Below, one piece after another: positions 32,385-40,771 of a stretch of 50,290 nucleotides of DNA. Under the pieces are notes generated by a model. It did no database searches, was not told the origin of the DNA, and was given only the letters and a program-made list of their open reading frames with translations. Source of the DNA: Lachnospiraceae bacterium (GTDB lineage Bacteria > Bacillota > Clostridia > Lachnospirales > Lachnospiraceae); contig SVFI01000017.1 of assembly GCA_015056905.1 (NCBI GenBank), positions 1 through 50,290 of the forward strand, read 5' to 3'. Within the stretch, counting starts at the first letter, position 1; every line of letters starts with the position of its first letter. Position numbers and translations under genes: made by a program.

Positions 32385-33971
32385 ATGAGGAAAAAACTAT
32401 GTACGCTGCTTCTTACCGGATGCATGACGTTTGCCCTGGCCATGACGGTTTTTGCCGGCTCTGCCACTCCGGTAACTACAGAAACCGATGTGGAAGATGC
32501 GGACAATAACGGTTCCGCGGCCACCGCAGATGTTATCAATGTTAACACTCCTGTATCAGGTGTCATATGGAACCCGCATACCGAATCCGGATCTTATACG
32601 CAAGTAAAAGATACCGATTGGTACGTTGCCACTATCCCAAACCGAGGTTACTCACAGGTAAAGTTCAGCTACAACGTCGGTACCGGCGAAGTTCACCACG
32701 GCTGGTCGGTAAACGTGTACCTGGATAATACATCTACTCTTTATTACCGCTTCGGCGGCGGCGACGGACGAATCGAAGCACCGTCTGCATCCTGTATCAT
32801 TCCGGGAAATGTCGGTTCTAAAATCTACATTCATGTAAGTTCCGGAAATCCTCAGGATTATGCAGGATACACTCCATCCAATGTCCCTTACACCATCACG
32901 GTGGACAATGTCATTGCAGGAGAGTGGGAACAGGAAGAGAACGGTTCCTTTGAAACTGCCAATACAATCGCAGCAGGCAAAACCTACAAAGGTAATATCC
33001 ATACCGACAATAAGTATGGCATGAGTACTCTGACCGGAGACGATGACTATTTTAAACTCGCCGTTCCGGAAAGCGGACATTATACGGTTTACATGCAACC
33101 GGTGGACGCGACGCTTACGGATATCAACGGCGGATGGAGCGTGAGAGCTTATTCCGCTTCCAACGATAACAAACTCATCAAGTACATGAACGGCGCGGAC
33201 AGTCACAATTTTTCATTAACTTCTTCGTCCTCTGCCGAGATTGGATTAAAACAGGGAGACACCGTTTACTTTTATGTACATACCGGAAACAGATTCACCG
33301 GAGGTGTTCCGTCCAATATTGATTACACCTTCAAAGTAGTAAAGACAAGTAACCATACGCTTACTTCCAAAACTACCAAAGCAACCAAAACCGAAAACGG
33401 AAGCGTGGTGAAAACCTGTTCTGTCTGCAATCAGGAAGTTGTCAATGATACGATTTACAAGCCGAAAACCGTAAAGCTTTCCTTTGTATCCGTTGCCTAC
33501 AGCGGTGGTTCCCAAAAGCCGAAGGTTGTCGTATATGACAGTAAAGGAAACATTATCGCTGCCAAATACTACACCGTCACTTACAAAAATAACAAAAATG
33601 TCGGTATGGGCTCCCTTTCCGTTAAGCTAAAGAAGAAATATTCCGGTACGTATACCAAAACCTTTAAAATTGTACCGAAAACCACTTCCATTTCAAAGGT
33701 AAGCGGAACTTCAAAAGGCATCAAAGTAAACTGGAAGAAAAAGACAACACAGACAACCGGATATCAAATCCAGTATTCTACAAACAAGAACTTTACGGGA
33801 AAGACAACCAAGACGGTTACCATCAAGAAAAACTCTGCGAAATCAGCCACAATTAAAAAGCTGAAAGCAAAGAAAACCTATTACGTCAGAGTCAGAACTT
33901 ACAAAACGGTCAAGGGAAAGAAATACTACTCCTCCTGGTCAAAGATAAAAACAGTCAGAACCAAAAAATAA
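32385..33971 (+). CDS. Secreted multidomain protein (PPC-like, Ig-like, Fn3)
   Basis: The 528-residue protein has a signal peptide cleaved near VFAGS. Residues about 45-170 and 180-320 are two similar beta domains (DTDWYVATIPNRGYSQVKF and DDDYFKLAVPESGHYTVYM) like bacterial pre-peptidase C-terminal domains, which bind substrates. A CSVCNQEV linker follows, then an Ig-like unit (SFVSVAYSGGSQKPKVVVYD) and a C-terminal fibronectin type III domain (about 440-528) very rich in Lys. No catalytic domain or anchor is seen, so it is probably a secreted binding or wall-associated protein held by charge. AAGGAG precedes the ATG; an upstream ATG at 32367 lacks a site. Confidence 0.8.
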   Translation: MRKKLCTLLLTGCMTFALAMTVFAGSATPVTTETDVEDADNNGSAATADVINVNTPVSGVIWNPHTESGSYTQVKDTDWYVATIPNRGYSQVKFSYNVGTGEVHHGWSVNVYLDNTSTLYYRFGGGDGRIEAPSASCIIPGNVGSKIYIHVSSGNPQDYAGYTPSNVPYTITVDNVIAGEWEQEENGSFETANTIAAGKTYKGNIHTDNKYGMSTLTGDDDYFKLAVPESGHYTVYMQPVDATLTDINGGWSVRAYSASNDNKLIKYMNGADSHNFSLTSSSSAEIGLKQGDTVYFYVHTGNRFTGGVPSNIDYTFKVVKTSNHTLTSKTTKATKTENGSVVKTCSVCNQEVVNDTIYKPKTVKLSFVSVAYSGGSQKPKVVVYDSKGNIIAAKYYTVTYKNNKNVGMGSLSVKLKKKYSGTYTKTFKIVPKTTSISKVSGTSKGIKVNWKKKTTQTTGYQIQYSTNKNFTGKTTKTVTIKKNSAKSATIKKLKAKKTYYVRVRTYKTVKGKKYYSSWSKIKTVRTKK

Positions 33972-33992
33972 ATATGCCTTTGACACCAAACA

Positions 33993-34030
33993 GGAGCCTG
34001 CGATTTCATTCGCAGGCTCCTTCGTGTTTA
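33993..34030 (+). terminator. Terminator of the secreted multidomain protein gene
   Basis: A perfect 11-bp stem, GGAGCCTGCGA (33993-34003) with TCGCAGGCTCC (34010-34020), is followed by a T-rich tail. The remaining bases up to the feo cluster hold only a short CCGCG/CGCGG repeat around 34105-34135, possibly from the opposite transcript's end. Confidence 0.88.
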
Positions 34031-34176
34031 TTTAATCTTAACTTTTTTCACTTTTTACGGCGTTTTTAAGATACCGATGATTTGGCTTTTCTACACGTTA
34101 TACCCCGCGCAGCGACGGAATGTAGCCGCGGCAGAATGCAGCACCAAAAGAATATAACAACTACAGAAACATAGCA

Positions 34177-34362
34177 TTAACGAGATAATTCATCGCCGGA
34201 ACAAGGAGTATTACAGGAACAATCCCCCGAACAGTTGCCGGAACAGGTTCCGCCCGCCGGGCAACCGATGCACTTTACACCGCTTTTCTTCGCCTTTACG
34301 ATGTAGGCAACCGCCGCTCCGATTATCAAAACCACAATAGCTATAACTATCAAATCCGCCAT
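34177..34362 (-). CDS. FeoB-associated Cys-rich membrane protein
   Basis: The 61-residue protein has one membrane helix (LIVIAIVVLIIGAAVAYIV) and a Cys-rich tail with CIGCPAGGTCSGNCSGDCSC and further cysteines. This is the small FeoB-associated family, possibly acting like FeoC as an iron-binding or regulatory partner. The start at MADLIVIA is set by AAAGGAG seven bases upstream. It follows feoB by 40 bases. Confidence 0.9.
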   Translation of the reverse strand: MADLIVIAIVVLIIGAAVAYIVKAKKSGVKCIGCPAGGTCSGNCSGDCSCNTPCSGDELSR

Positions 34363-34402
34363 ACCGATACTCCTTTCTATCCTCTTACACAAATCTTTCA
34401 AA

Positions 34403-36400
34403 TCATCCTAATTTATATTCCTTGCTAAACTGCTTGTTTGTCTTTGCAATCAGTGCCACCACAATTGCTATCATAACGATAACTGCGATAAGTCCTCCCG
34501 CAAACCCTGCTCCGAGAGCACCTGTTGTAATGAGCGTTCCGATCTGGTATACAAAGAACGCTACTGTGTAGCCTGTTCCGAGCTGAAGTGCAATGCCTCC
34601 CCAAAGCCATTTTGCGCTCTGCATTTCTGAGTTCATCGCACCAAGCGCTGCGAAACATGGTGGTGTGAAGAGGTTAAACATAAGATAAGCAAGTGCCGCA
34701 ACCTTTGTAATTCCTATAACAGCTGCCACCTCGTTACCTGCGCCTACTAATGCAAGCTCTTCTGTATCGATAAAGTTTGTTAATGCATAACAAACCGCAA
34801 GTGTACCGACTACGTTTTCTTTTGCAATAAATCCTGTCACAGCTGCTGCCGCAAGCTGCCATGCTGCAACTCCCACAATCGGAACTAAGATAACCGCAAT
34901 CGGAGATGCGATAGAAGCAAGAATCGATGTATTTTCCATTCCTTCTTCCACAACCTGAAGCTGCCAGTTGAATCCCTGCATGATCTGCACTACCGTATTA
35001 CATACAAGAATTACAGTACCTGCTTTTACAATATATGCCTTACCGCGCGAAAGCATGGAAAGTGTTGCTCTCTTTAAGCTTGGAACCTTGTATTCCGGAA
35101 GCTCAATTATAAAGAACGATTTTCTATGTTTATATCCTGTAATCCTATTTACCAATAATGCGCCGAGAAGGATTAAGAGAACACCTACAAAGTACATTAC
35201 GGTACCAATCCAGGAAGCTTCCGGGAAGAATGCTCCCACAAAAAGTGCAATCACCGGAAGTTTCGCTCCACACGGCATAAACGGTGTAAGCATTGCTGTT
35301 GCACGACGCTCTCTCTCATTGCGGATTGTGCGGCAGGCCATGACACCCGGGATTGCACATCCTGTACCGATCACCATCGGAATTACGGATTTTCCGGAAA
35401 GTCCAACCTTTTTGAAAATCGGATCAAGCACAACGGTTGCACGGGCCATGTAACCGCAATCCTCAAGCAGCGCAATAAGGAAGTACATTACCATAACGAG
35501 CGGAAGGAATCCTACTACAGCTCCCACACCACCGATGATACCGTCAACCAAAAGCGACTGTAAGAACGGATTCGCACCTTCTACCTTACCGGCAACCCAT
35601 TCCTGGAACGTTTCAATCCAGCCAACAAGCCAATCGGCAATCCATGTTCCGAGTGTTGACTGCGAAATATAGAATACGAGGAACATAACAAGCGCAAAGA
35701 GCGGAATTCCGAGCCACGGACTTGTAAGAACCTTATCCATCTTATCCTGTTTGTTTGTATCTTTTGTGAGTACTTTACGCTTTTCAACGCCGTCTACTAC
35801 TTTGTTTACGAACTCAAAACGCTTTCTGTCGGCCGCTTCTACCGCCGCCTTATCCTGCAGGTCGATGTCATCCTGCACATAGGTAGCTTTCTGTTCTCCA
35901 CCTTTTAAAGAAACAGCCGTCTCAATAACAGCCTTTAATCCGTTATCGTTTGAAGAAGTAGAAACCGTCTCAATTACCGGACATCCCAGCTTTTCAGCTA
36001 AAAGCTCAACATTAATTTCAGTCTCTTTCTTTTCGTTGATATCGCTCTTGTTTAAGGCAACCACGACAGGAACACCAAGTTCAAGAAGCTGTGTTGTAAA
36101 AAATAAGCTGCGGCTTAAGTTTGTTGCATCCACGATGTTGATGATGACGTCCGGATTTTCATTTTTCACATATCCGCTTGTGATGCTTTCCTCTGATGTA
36201 AACGGCGACATCGAATAAGCCCCCGGCAAGTCTACCACAACTAATTCTTCAGATCCATCGTAATAGCTCTTTCTAATTGGGCTTTCTTTCTTTTCGACTG
36301 TTACGCCGGCCCAGTTACCTACGCGCTCATTTCTTCCTGTGAGTGCATTGTACATCGTTGTTTTTCCGCTGTTCGGGTTTCCCGTTAATGCGATTCTCAT
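34403..36400 (-). CDS. feoB: Ferrous iron transporter FeoB
   Basis: FeoB imports Fe2+ across the cytoplasmic membrane. The 665-residue protein has the N-terminal G domain (GNPNSGKTTMYN as G1 near residues 7-18, DLPGAYSM as G3, NKSD as G4), a helical spacer, then the membrane core of about 8-10 helices (residues 230-650) with conserved PMVIGTGCAIPGVMACRTI and MLTPFMPCGAKLPVIALF. Length is slightly short but normal for Firmicutes. feoA lies upstream and the Cys-rich partner downstream. The gap before feoB holds a GTTAG-N6-CTAAC operator. Confidence 0.97.
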   Translation of the reverse strand: MRIALTGNPNSGKTTMYNALTGRNERVGNWAGVTVEKKESPIRKSYYDGSEELVVVDLPGAYSMSPFTSEESITSGYVKNENPDVIINIVDATNLSRSLFFTTQLLELGVPVVVALNKSDINEKKETEINVELLAEKLGCPVIETVSTSSNDNGLKAVIETAVSLKGGEQKATYVQDDIDLQDKAAVEAADRKRFEFVNKVVDGVEKRKVLTKDTNKQDKMDKVLTSPWLGIPLFALVMFLVFYISQSTLGTWIADWLVGWIETFQEWVAGKVEGANPFLQSLLVDGIIGGVGAVVGFLPLVMVMYFLIALLEDCGYMARATVVLDPIFKKVGLSGKSVIPMVIGTGCAIPGVMACRTIRNERERRATAMLTPFMPCGAKLPVIALFVGAFFPEASWIGTVMYFVGVLLILLGALLVNRITGYKHRKSFFIIELPEYKVPSLKRATLSMLSRGKAYIVKAGTVILVCNTVVQIMQGFNWQLQVVEEGMENTSILASIASPIAVILVPIVGVAAWQLAAAAVTGFIAKENVVGTLAVCYALTNFIDTEELALVGAGNEVAAVIGITKVAALAYLMFNLFTPPCFAALGAMNSEMQSAKWLWGGIALQLGTGYTVAFFVYQIGTLITTGALGAGFAGGLIAVIVMIAIVVALIAKTNKQFSKEYKLG

Positions 36401-36431
36401 AATTTTCCTCCTGTTTCAGGCTCTAACCCTT

Positions 36432-36447
36432 GTTAGTTTCAACTAAC
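36432..36447 (-). promoter_or_regulatory. Candidate iron-responsive operator before feoB
   Basis: GTTAGTTTCAACTAAC is a perfect 7-bp inverted repeat with a 2-base centre, i.e. GTTAG-N6-CTAAC. The same pattern recurs before feoA at 36787-36802. An extra CTAAC half-site adjoins at 36423-36427. The half-site resembles those of DtxR/IdeR-type regulators (TTAGGTTAG...). The regulator is not in the window. Confidence 0.55.
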
Positions 36448-36455
36448 TCATTGCT

Positions 36456-36484
36456 ATAAAAAATAGTGACATTAAAATCACTAT
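36456..36484 (-). terminator. Weak hairpin with T-run between feoA and feoB
   Basis: ATAGTGA (36478-36484, minus strand) pairs with TCACTAT (36463-36469) over an 8-base loop, followed by TTTTTTA. The stem has only seven AT-rich pairs, so it may reduce rather than stop read-through from feoA into feoB. Confidence 0.45.
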
Positions 36485-36521
36485 CATATACATATGTAGC
36501 TATACTTCATATAATGAAGCA

Positions 36522-36734
36522 CTAAATCGAAATAGCCGCTGCTAACTCATTATCAATATTGTATCTGGCATCTTTAATCGAAACTACACAACCACCTTTT
36601 AAGTGTGAGACAACCGTAATCGGTTCTCCGCTGTAGCAGCCGAGCGAAAAAAGAAATGCATTTAATTCCTCATCATCTGTCACAATATCTTTAATGATAT
36701 ATTCTTCTCCTGCGATTGCTTCTGTCAAATTCAT
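36522..36734 (-). CDS. feoA: FeoA domain protein
   Basis: FeoA is a small SH3-like cytoplasmic protein needed for FeoB activity. The 70-residue product (MNLTEAIAGEEYIIKDIVTD) has the family's ELNAFLFSLGCYSGEPITVV and C-terminal DARYNIDNELAAAISI. Length is typical. It heads feoA-feoB-partner and is preceded by a SigA promoter overlapped by inverted repeats. Confidence 0.92.
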   Translation of the reverse strand: MNLTEAIAGEEYIIKDIVTDDEELNAFLFSLGCYSGEPITVVSHLKGGCVVSIKDARYNIDNELAAAISI

Positions 36735-36786
36735 AATCGTTGCCTCGATTCTTACGTCGTCTGTATGTTTTATATGAAAAACAACA

Positions 36787-36838
36787 GTTAGACACCTCTA
36801 ACCACTTTGAGTTTATTACAATTGTAATTATTTGTCAA
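36787..36838 (-). promoter_or_regulatory. feoA promoter with overlapping operators
   Basis: The minus strand reads TTGACA (36833-36838), a 17-base spacer and TAAACT (36810-36815). The spacer contains the palindrome ATTACAATTGTAAT (36815-36828). Just downstream, around +1 to +16, is GTTAG-N6-CTAAC (36787-36802), the same operator as before feoB. This position suits repression by a metal-loaded DtxR-type protein. The central palindrome could serve another factor or the divergent MocR gene. Confidence 0.6.
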
Positions 36839-36936
36839 TATACTTTTTTGGATTCTCTTGTTTTTCTTGGGTTTACCACTTATAATTGATTTGATGTTAT
36901 AAAAATTCGCAAAACCAAGGAGTTTTATATTACCAG

Positions 36937-38070
36937 ATGAAATATACAATTCATACAAATGCAACTACACCTGCTTATCTTCAACTGTACAGACAGCTAC
37001 GAGACGATATTGTGCAGGAAATTTATCCATACAACACCAAACTCCCGTCCAAGAGACTCATGGCGGATGAAACAGGTCTGAGCGTTGTAACGGTAGAGCA
37101 CGCTTATGCCCTGCTTTGCGAGGAAGGCTATATCGAACCGAAAGAGCGCAGCGGTTATTTTGTCAGTTTTCGTTCTACTGACGGTTTTGCCTCTTCCGTC
37201 AATGTTCACTCCGGCAGTAAGTCTACGCTTACTAAGTTCGACCCTGTGAGAGTCGCTTTGTCAAGCAACTCCGAAGTTCAACCTACTTCCTCGTCCTCTG
37301 ATTTTTCCTATCTACTGCTCGCTAAAACGATGCGCAGAGTGATGAATGATTATGGAGAAGCCCTGCTTGAGAAATCACCTAATCAGGGTTGCCTTCCCCT
37401 GCGCGAGGCTATCAGACAGTATCTGCTTCGCAGTCGCGGGATTTGTGCAGATATCGATCAGATTATTATCGGCTCCGGTGCAGAATATTTATACGGACTG
37501 ATTGCATCTCTTCTCGGCCGCGAGCGGGTTTACGCCATCGAATCTCCATCCTACCATAAAATTCAACAAGTTTACCGTGATTGCCATGTATCTTTGGAAA
37601 TGTTGCCTCTTGGTAAGGACGGCATTGAGAGTGTAGCTTTACAGCAGACAAAAGCAGAAGTTCTGCACATCACTCCTTACCGGAGCTTTCCGAGTGGTGT
37701 TACCGCCTCTGCCTCCAAGCGTCATGAATATCTGCGCTGGGCAGATAAAGAGGAACGTTATATCGTAGAAGATGATTTCGAGTCCGAGTTCTCTGTTTCT
37801 AAAAAAACAGAAGAAACTTTATTTTCACACACAAAAAAAGAAAACGTGATCTATATGAACACGTTTTCTAAAACAATCTCTCCGGCACTTCGTGTCGCCT
37901 ATATGGTAATTCCGAAACACCTGATTGCTGCATTCAATGAAAAGCTGGGCTTTTATTCATGTACCGTACCGACGTTTGAACAATACGTACTGACAGAGCT
38001 TCTCATCAGCGGTGATTTTGAAAGACATATTAACAGGGTGAGAAGACAGAAACGTAAATCTCTTCTATAA
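36937..38070 (+). CDS. MocR-type (GntR/aminotransferase) regulator, C-terminally short
   Basis: MocR regulators join a GntR winged helix to an aminotransferase-like PLP domain. Residues 1-75 are the winged helix (PAYLQLYRQLRDDIVQEIYP, KLPSKRLMADETGLSVVTVE). The PLP domain follows with IIIGSGAEYLYGLIASLLGR, YIVEDDFESEFS and the lysine motif MNTFSKTISPALRVAYM. The protein stops at 377 residues, just after FERHINRVRRQKRKSLL, where full-length members (about 460-480) go on for 80-100 residues. A terminator follows within 12 bases. It is likely truncated, perhaps still DNA-binding. The feoA gene is divergent, but a link to iron is unproven. Confidence 0.8.
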   Translation: MKYTIHTNATTPAYLQLYRQLRDDIVQEIYPYNTKLPSKRLMADETGLSVVTVEHAYALLCEEGYIEPKERSGYFVSFRSTDGFASSVNVHSGSKSTLTKFDPVRVALSSNSEVQPTSSSSDFSYLLLAKTMRRVMNDYGEALLEKSPNQGCLPLREAIRQYLLRSRGICADIDQIIIGSGAEYLYGLIASLLGRERVYAIESPSYHKIQQVYRDCHVSLEMLPLGKDGIESVALQQTKAEVLHITPYRSFPSGVTASASKRHEYLRWADKEERYIVEDDFESEFSVSKKTEETLFSHTKKENVIYMNTFSKTISPALRVAYMVIPKHLIAAFNEKLGFYSCTVPTFEQYVLTELLISGDFERHINRVRRQKRKSLL

Positions 38071-38081
38071 GTTTTTAATAT

Positions 38082-38114
38082 AAAAGGCACATACCTACTT
38101 GATATGTGCCTTTT
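38082..38114. terminator. Bidirectional terminator
   Basis: AAAAGGCACATA (38082-38093) pairs perfectly with TATGTGCCTTTT (38103-38114) across a 9-base loop, giving A- and T-runs on both sides. It sits between the convergent MocR gene and the lipoprotein gene and can end both. Confidence 0.9.
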
Positions 38115-38121
38115 CCACTTC

Positions 38122-39198
38122 TTATTCCAGATACATATTATAATTATAATTACCGTACTCGCTGTCCTCTTTCGGGTCATTCCACTCCGGCGTTGAAGTC
38201 TCCAGCATCCTTTCCGTAATTCCCAACGATGCTATGCGCTGTTCAACCAACTGATCCAGCTCTTCCTGAGTGCTGAACACAGTCCCCTGCTGCTCGCAAA
38301 GCGACACAAACTCTTTGCACTCATCTGCATAGTTTTCGTCAATCTCATATGAATAGTATTCCACGCCATCAATGGTATACACATAAATCCCCATAACATG
38401 ATCTTGGATAGTTCCCAATGTCGCGTCATAAGCCTCCGGATTCACAAAACTAGCATCCCAGCCATGCATCCCCGTACAGCTGTAAATAGACTGCTCCACT
38501 CCATCAGCATCAATGATACTGCCTGTTTCCGAATGCGTACCCGCACCGCCACTTCCTGCAGAACTCACATAACCATATGTATGTATATCCGTCCAACTTC
38601 TCGCCCAGGATTCCGCGCGATAGCAGGCATATAACTGTCCGCCCTCATAACGAATCACATAACAACTGCTACTATCATCATCCATATCATATATTCCAAG
38701 CCCTGTCATCTCAAGAAGCAACTCCTCTACACCATCGACTCCGCAATCTATATACGAATACATAAAATTTTGCAACTTCCCGTCCGTATTTCTCTCTTTA
38801 TATTTGTCTATCTCCATCGCAAAAATATCATATATATATGCCATGTTATCTTCTCTGCCGTCCAGCACTGCGGAACCTTCACAATACATGCCCGGGACAT
38901 AAACCGCACGTTGTTCTGTCAGGAACTCTTCGTATGCTTTCATCGCCTTTTTGTTGGTCTCTTCCGCCGATTCTTCCCCAGCAGGTTCTTCCGATGCAGG
39001 CGTCTCATCAGCCACTCCTTTGGTCATCTCTTCATCAGCTGATTCTTCGTTAGCAGATTCCTCATCTTCATCCACGCGGATAAACTTCGGAGACTCATCG
39101 CTGTCCGAATCCCGCGATGCCGATTCTCCCTTCTGACAACCGCATATAACAAACATCATTATTACAAGCAAAAATAAAATTCTACTTTTTTTCTTCAA
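38122..39198 (-). CDS. Lipoprotein of unknown function
   Basis: The 358-residue protein has a signal peptide with lipobox VICGC at Cys21, then a long acidic spacer (about 25-85) of Glu/Ser/Ala-rich near-repeats such as SANEESADEEM and PASEEPAGEESAEE. A globular part follows, with FMYSYIDCGVDGVEELLLEM, which resembles the 'DxDGxxEL' calcium-loop style of Firmicute lipoproteins, and further paired cysteines. It is presumably anchored on the outer face of the membrane, with the spacer crossing the wall. No family name can be given. Confidence 0.75.
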   Translation of the reverse strand: MKKKSRILFLLVIMMFVICGCQKGESASRDSDSDESPKFIRVDEDEESANEESADEEMTKGVADETPASEEPAGEESAEETNKKAMKAYEEFLTEQRAVYVPGMYCEGSAVLDGREDNMAYIYDIFAMEIDKYKERNTDGKLQNFMYSYIDCGVDGVEELLLEMTGLGIYDMDDDSSSCYVIRYEGGQLYACYRAESWARSWTDIHTYGYVSSAGSGGAGTHSETGSIIDADGVEQSIYSCTGMHGWDASFVNPEAYDATLGTIQDHVMGIYVYTIDGVEYYSYEIDENYADECKEFVSLCEQQGTVFSTQEELDQLVEQRIASLGITERMLETSTPEWNDPKEDSEYGNYNYNMYLE

Positions 39199-39217
39199 CT
39201 TCTATTTCCCTTTATTC

Positions 39218-39958
39218 TTAAAGAAGTTCGTCCAACTTCTCCTGTATCTTTCCGCGCACCATCTCCGCGATTTGCGCAGTTTTCATTCCTTTGTATTCTT
39301 CAAAAGCAATCGGCTTAAGAAAATACACCTGCGTCGTAACCGGTCCCAAGTACGTTCCGTTGAGTGCTTTATGTGTATCCACTAATACGACAGGTACAAT
39401 CGGCGTTTGTGATTTTAGGGACGATTTAAAGCATCCTGCCTTGAATTCATCCAGAGCGTTCTTTTTATGTTCCGTGTAGCCGCCCTCCGGAAAAATAATA
39501 TACTTTCTGCCTTGTTTTACCTCATCAGCCACTTCATTGATAATTTTAAGTGACTGCTTGAGATTCTCCAGCTCCATCCTTTTTCCTTTGACAAGATCGA
39601 TAACTTCCCTGATAAAAGGAAAATTAGATTTTGCTTCATCCATAACTACGGTACACGGCTTTTCATGCCCACTCACGACCGCGTATCCATCGTATTTCCC
39701 CTGATGGTTCGGATACATGATATATCCGCCTTCTTTCGGAAGATGTTCCCCGCCATATATCTCTGTGCGGATAGAACCGGTTCTGTGCATGATAGAAATA
39801 ACTTCCTGCAAATACTCATATGCTTCCGACTCATCATATGGCTCTTGATCTGCCAGACGTCGCATTTTCTTTATAATACCCGGAAGACGGAATATATTTT
39901 TTATCACTATATACCATAATCTCAACGTGTTCCACTTCTTTCTCTTTCGCTTACACAA
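39218..39958 (-). CDS. 1-acyl-glycerol-3-phosphate acyltransferase-like (PlsC family)
   Basis: PlsC makes phosphatidic acid from lysophosphatidate at the membrane. The 246-residue protein shows NHQGKYDGYA (the HX4D catalytic pair) near residue 82, a hydrophobic N-terminus (LRLWYIVIKNIFRLPGIIKK), FPEGGYTEHKKN and IVPVVLVDTHKAL, all PlsC features. The start is uncertain: the frame opens with TTG at 39958, and no strong ribosome-binding site is seen at any in-frame start. Confidence 0.82.
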   Translation of the reverse strand: MCKRKRKKWNTLRLWYIVIKNIFRLPGIIKKMRRLADQEPYDESEAYEYLQEVISIMHRTGSIRTEIYGGEHLPKEGGYIMYPNHQGKYDGYAVVSGHEKPCTVVMDEAKSNFPFIREVIDLVKGKRMELENLKQSLKIINEVADEVKQGRKYIIFPEGGYTEHKKNALDEFKAGCFKSSLKSQTPIVPVVLVDTHKALNGTYLGPVTTQVYFLKPIAFEEYKGMKTAQIAEMVRGKIQEKLDELL

Positions 39959-40094
39959 AATAAATTATATATAATATACATAATCTTCCTTGCGAGGTGC
40001 TGCCGGACTTGCAGGTGTTTCCGCATATCCAAGCGCGCAGTGTCCGATACCGACATACTTGCACCCCCCTGATCCTCAGCTCTCCGGTTTTACA

Positions 40095-40745
40095 CTACTG
40101 TGCCACGTTCTCCTCCACGAGAACCTCTGCATTATCACCATGCACAGTTGTAAACTTTTCCTTAAATGTCTTCATAACATCCACAGCGCCAAAAGCTGTT
40201 ACTACATACTCATCGTTTACAGAGTAAATCACATACTGATCCGGCGAACCACACATCCACTGATTATTTAAAATGCTCTCTTTCATAGATTCCGTAAACT
40301 GCTGCATATCTGCAGGATCCGCAAGATGGAACGCTGCTCCCGTAAAAATATTGGTATTCATGCCATGAATCAGGGAAGCCGCCTCATCGATAAGTCCGAG
40401 TGTATCCGCAGGAACAAGGAGTGTCGCTCCTATTGCTTCCGCATCTGCAAGGCTGTATAATCCCGGAGCATTATCCACCGGGTTGTTCATATCGCCACCC
40501 ATGGCATAGAATTTCTCATCCTCACCGTAAGTAGACCAGACATCATTTAAAATTGCCACAGAATCTGTCGCTGTTGCCTCTGCGCCGGCTCCGTCCTGCG
40601 AGGTTGATTCCTGCGAGGTTGATTCCTGCGTGGTGGATTCCTGTGTTGCGGCCTCGTCGCTTGTATTGCTATTGTCGCCGGAACAAGCCACTAAAAACGC
40701 TGCCATCATGATGAATGTTAACATGGATAAAATTCTTTTTTTCAT
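40095..40745 (-). CDS. Lipoprotein of unknown function with short repeats
   Basis: The 216-residue protein has a signal peptide with lipobox VACS (Cys21), then a linker of 5-residue repeats QESTT, QESTS, QESTS. The globular domain (about 65-216) carries AILNDVWSTYGEDEKFYAMG and YVIYSVNDEYVVTAFGAVDV. AGGAG precedes the ATG. The family is common in Lachnospiraceae but I know of no function. It is 26 bases after the symporter gene and may be co-transcribed with it. Confidence 0.75.
   Translation of the reverse strand: MKKRILSMLTFIMMAAFLVACSGDNSNTSDEAATQESTTQESTSQESTSQDGAGAEATATDSVAILNDVWSTYGEDEKFYAMGGDMNNPVDNAPGLYSLADAEAIGATLLVPADTLGLIDEAASLIHGMNTNIFTGAAFHLADPADMQQFTESMKESILNNQWMCGSPDQYVIYSVNDEYVVTAFGAVDVMKTFKEKFTTVHGDNAEVLVEENVAQ
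40598..40642. repeat. Three in-frame 15-bp tandem repeats
   Basis: GCGAGGTTGATTCCT occurs twice exactly and once with two changes, back to back. It encodes the QESTS linker of the lipoprotein. The unit is a multiple of three, so copy changes would lengthen the linker without a frameshift. Confidence 0.9.
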
Positions 40746-40771
40746 TTTTTATTCTCCTATCTTTTCATATA

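Noticed and set aside
32385..32470. Lipobox (LTGC) in the signal peptide of the secreted multidomain protein
   Set aside because: The cysteine is in the middle of the hydrophobic core, with more hydrophobic residues and a better AXA cleavage site (VFAG) after it.
32652..33206. 184-codon minus-strand frame inside the secreted protein gene
   Set aside because: The plus-strand gene has a promoter, ribosome-binding site, signal peptide and terminator. The antisense frame has none.
34085..34140. CCGCG/CGCGG repeat as terminator of the feo operon
   Set aside because: The arms are short and far apart and no T-run follows on the minus strand.
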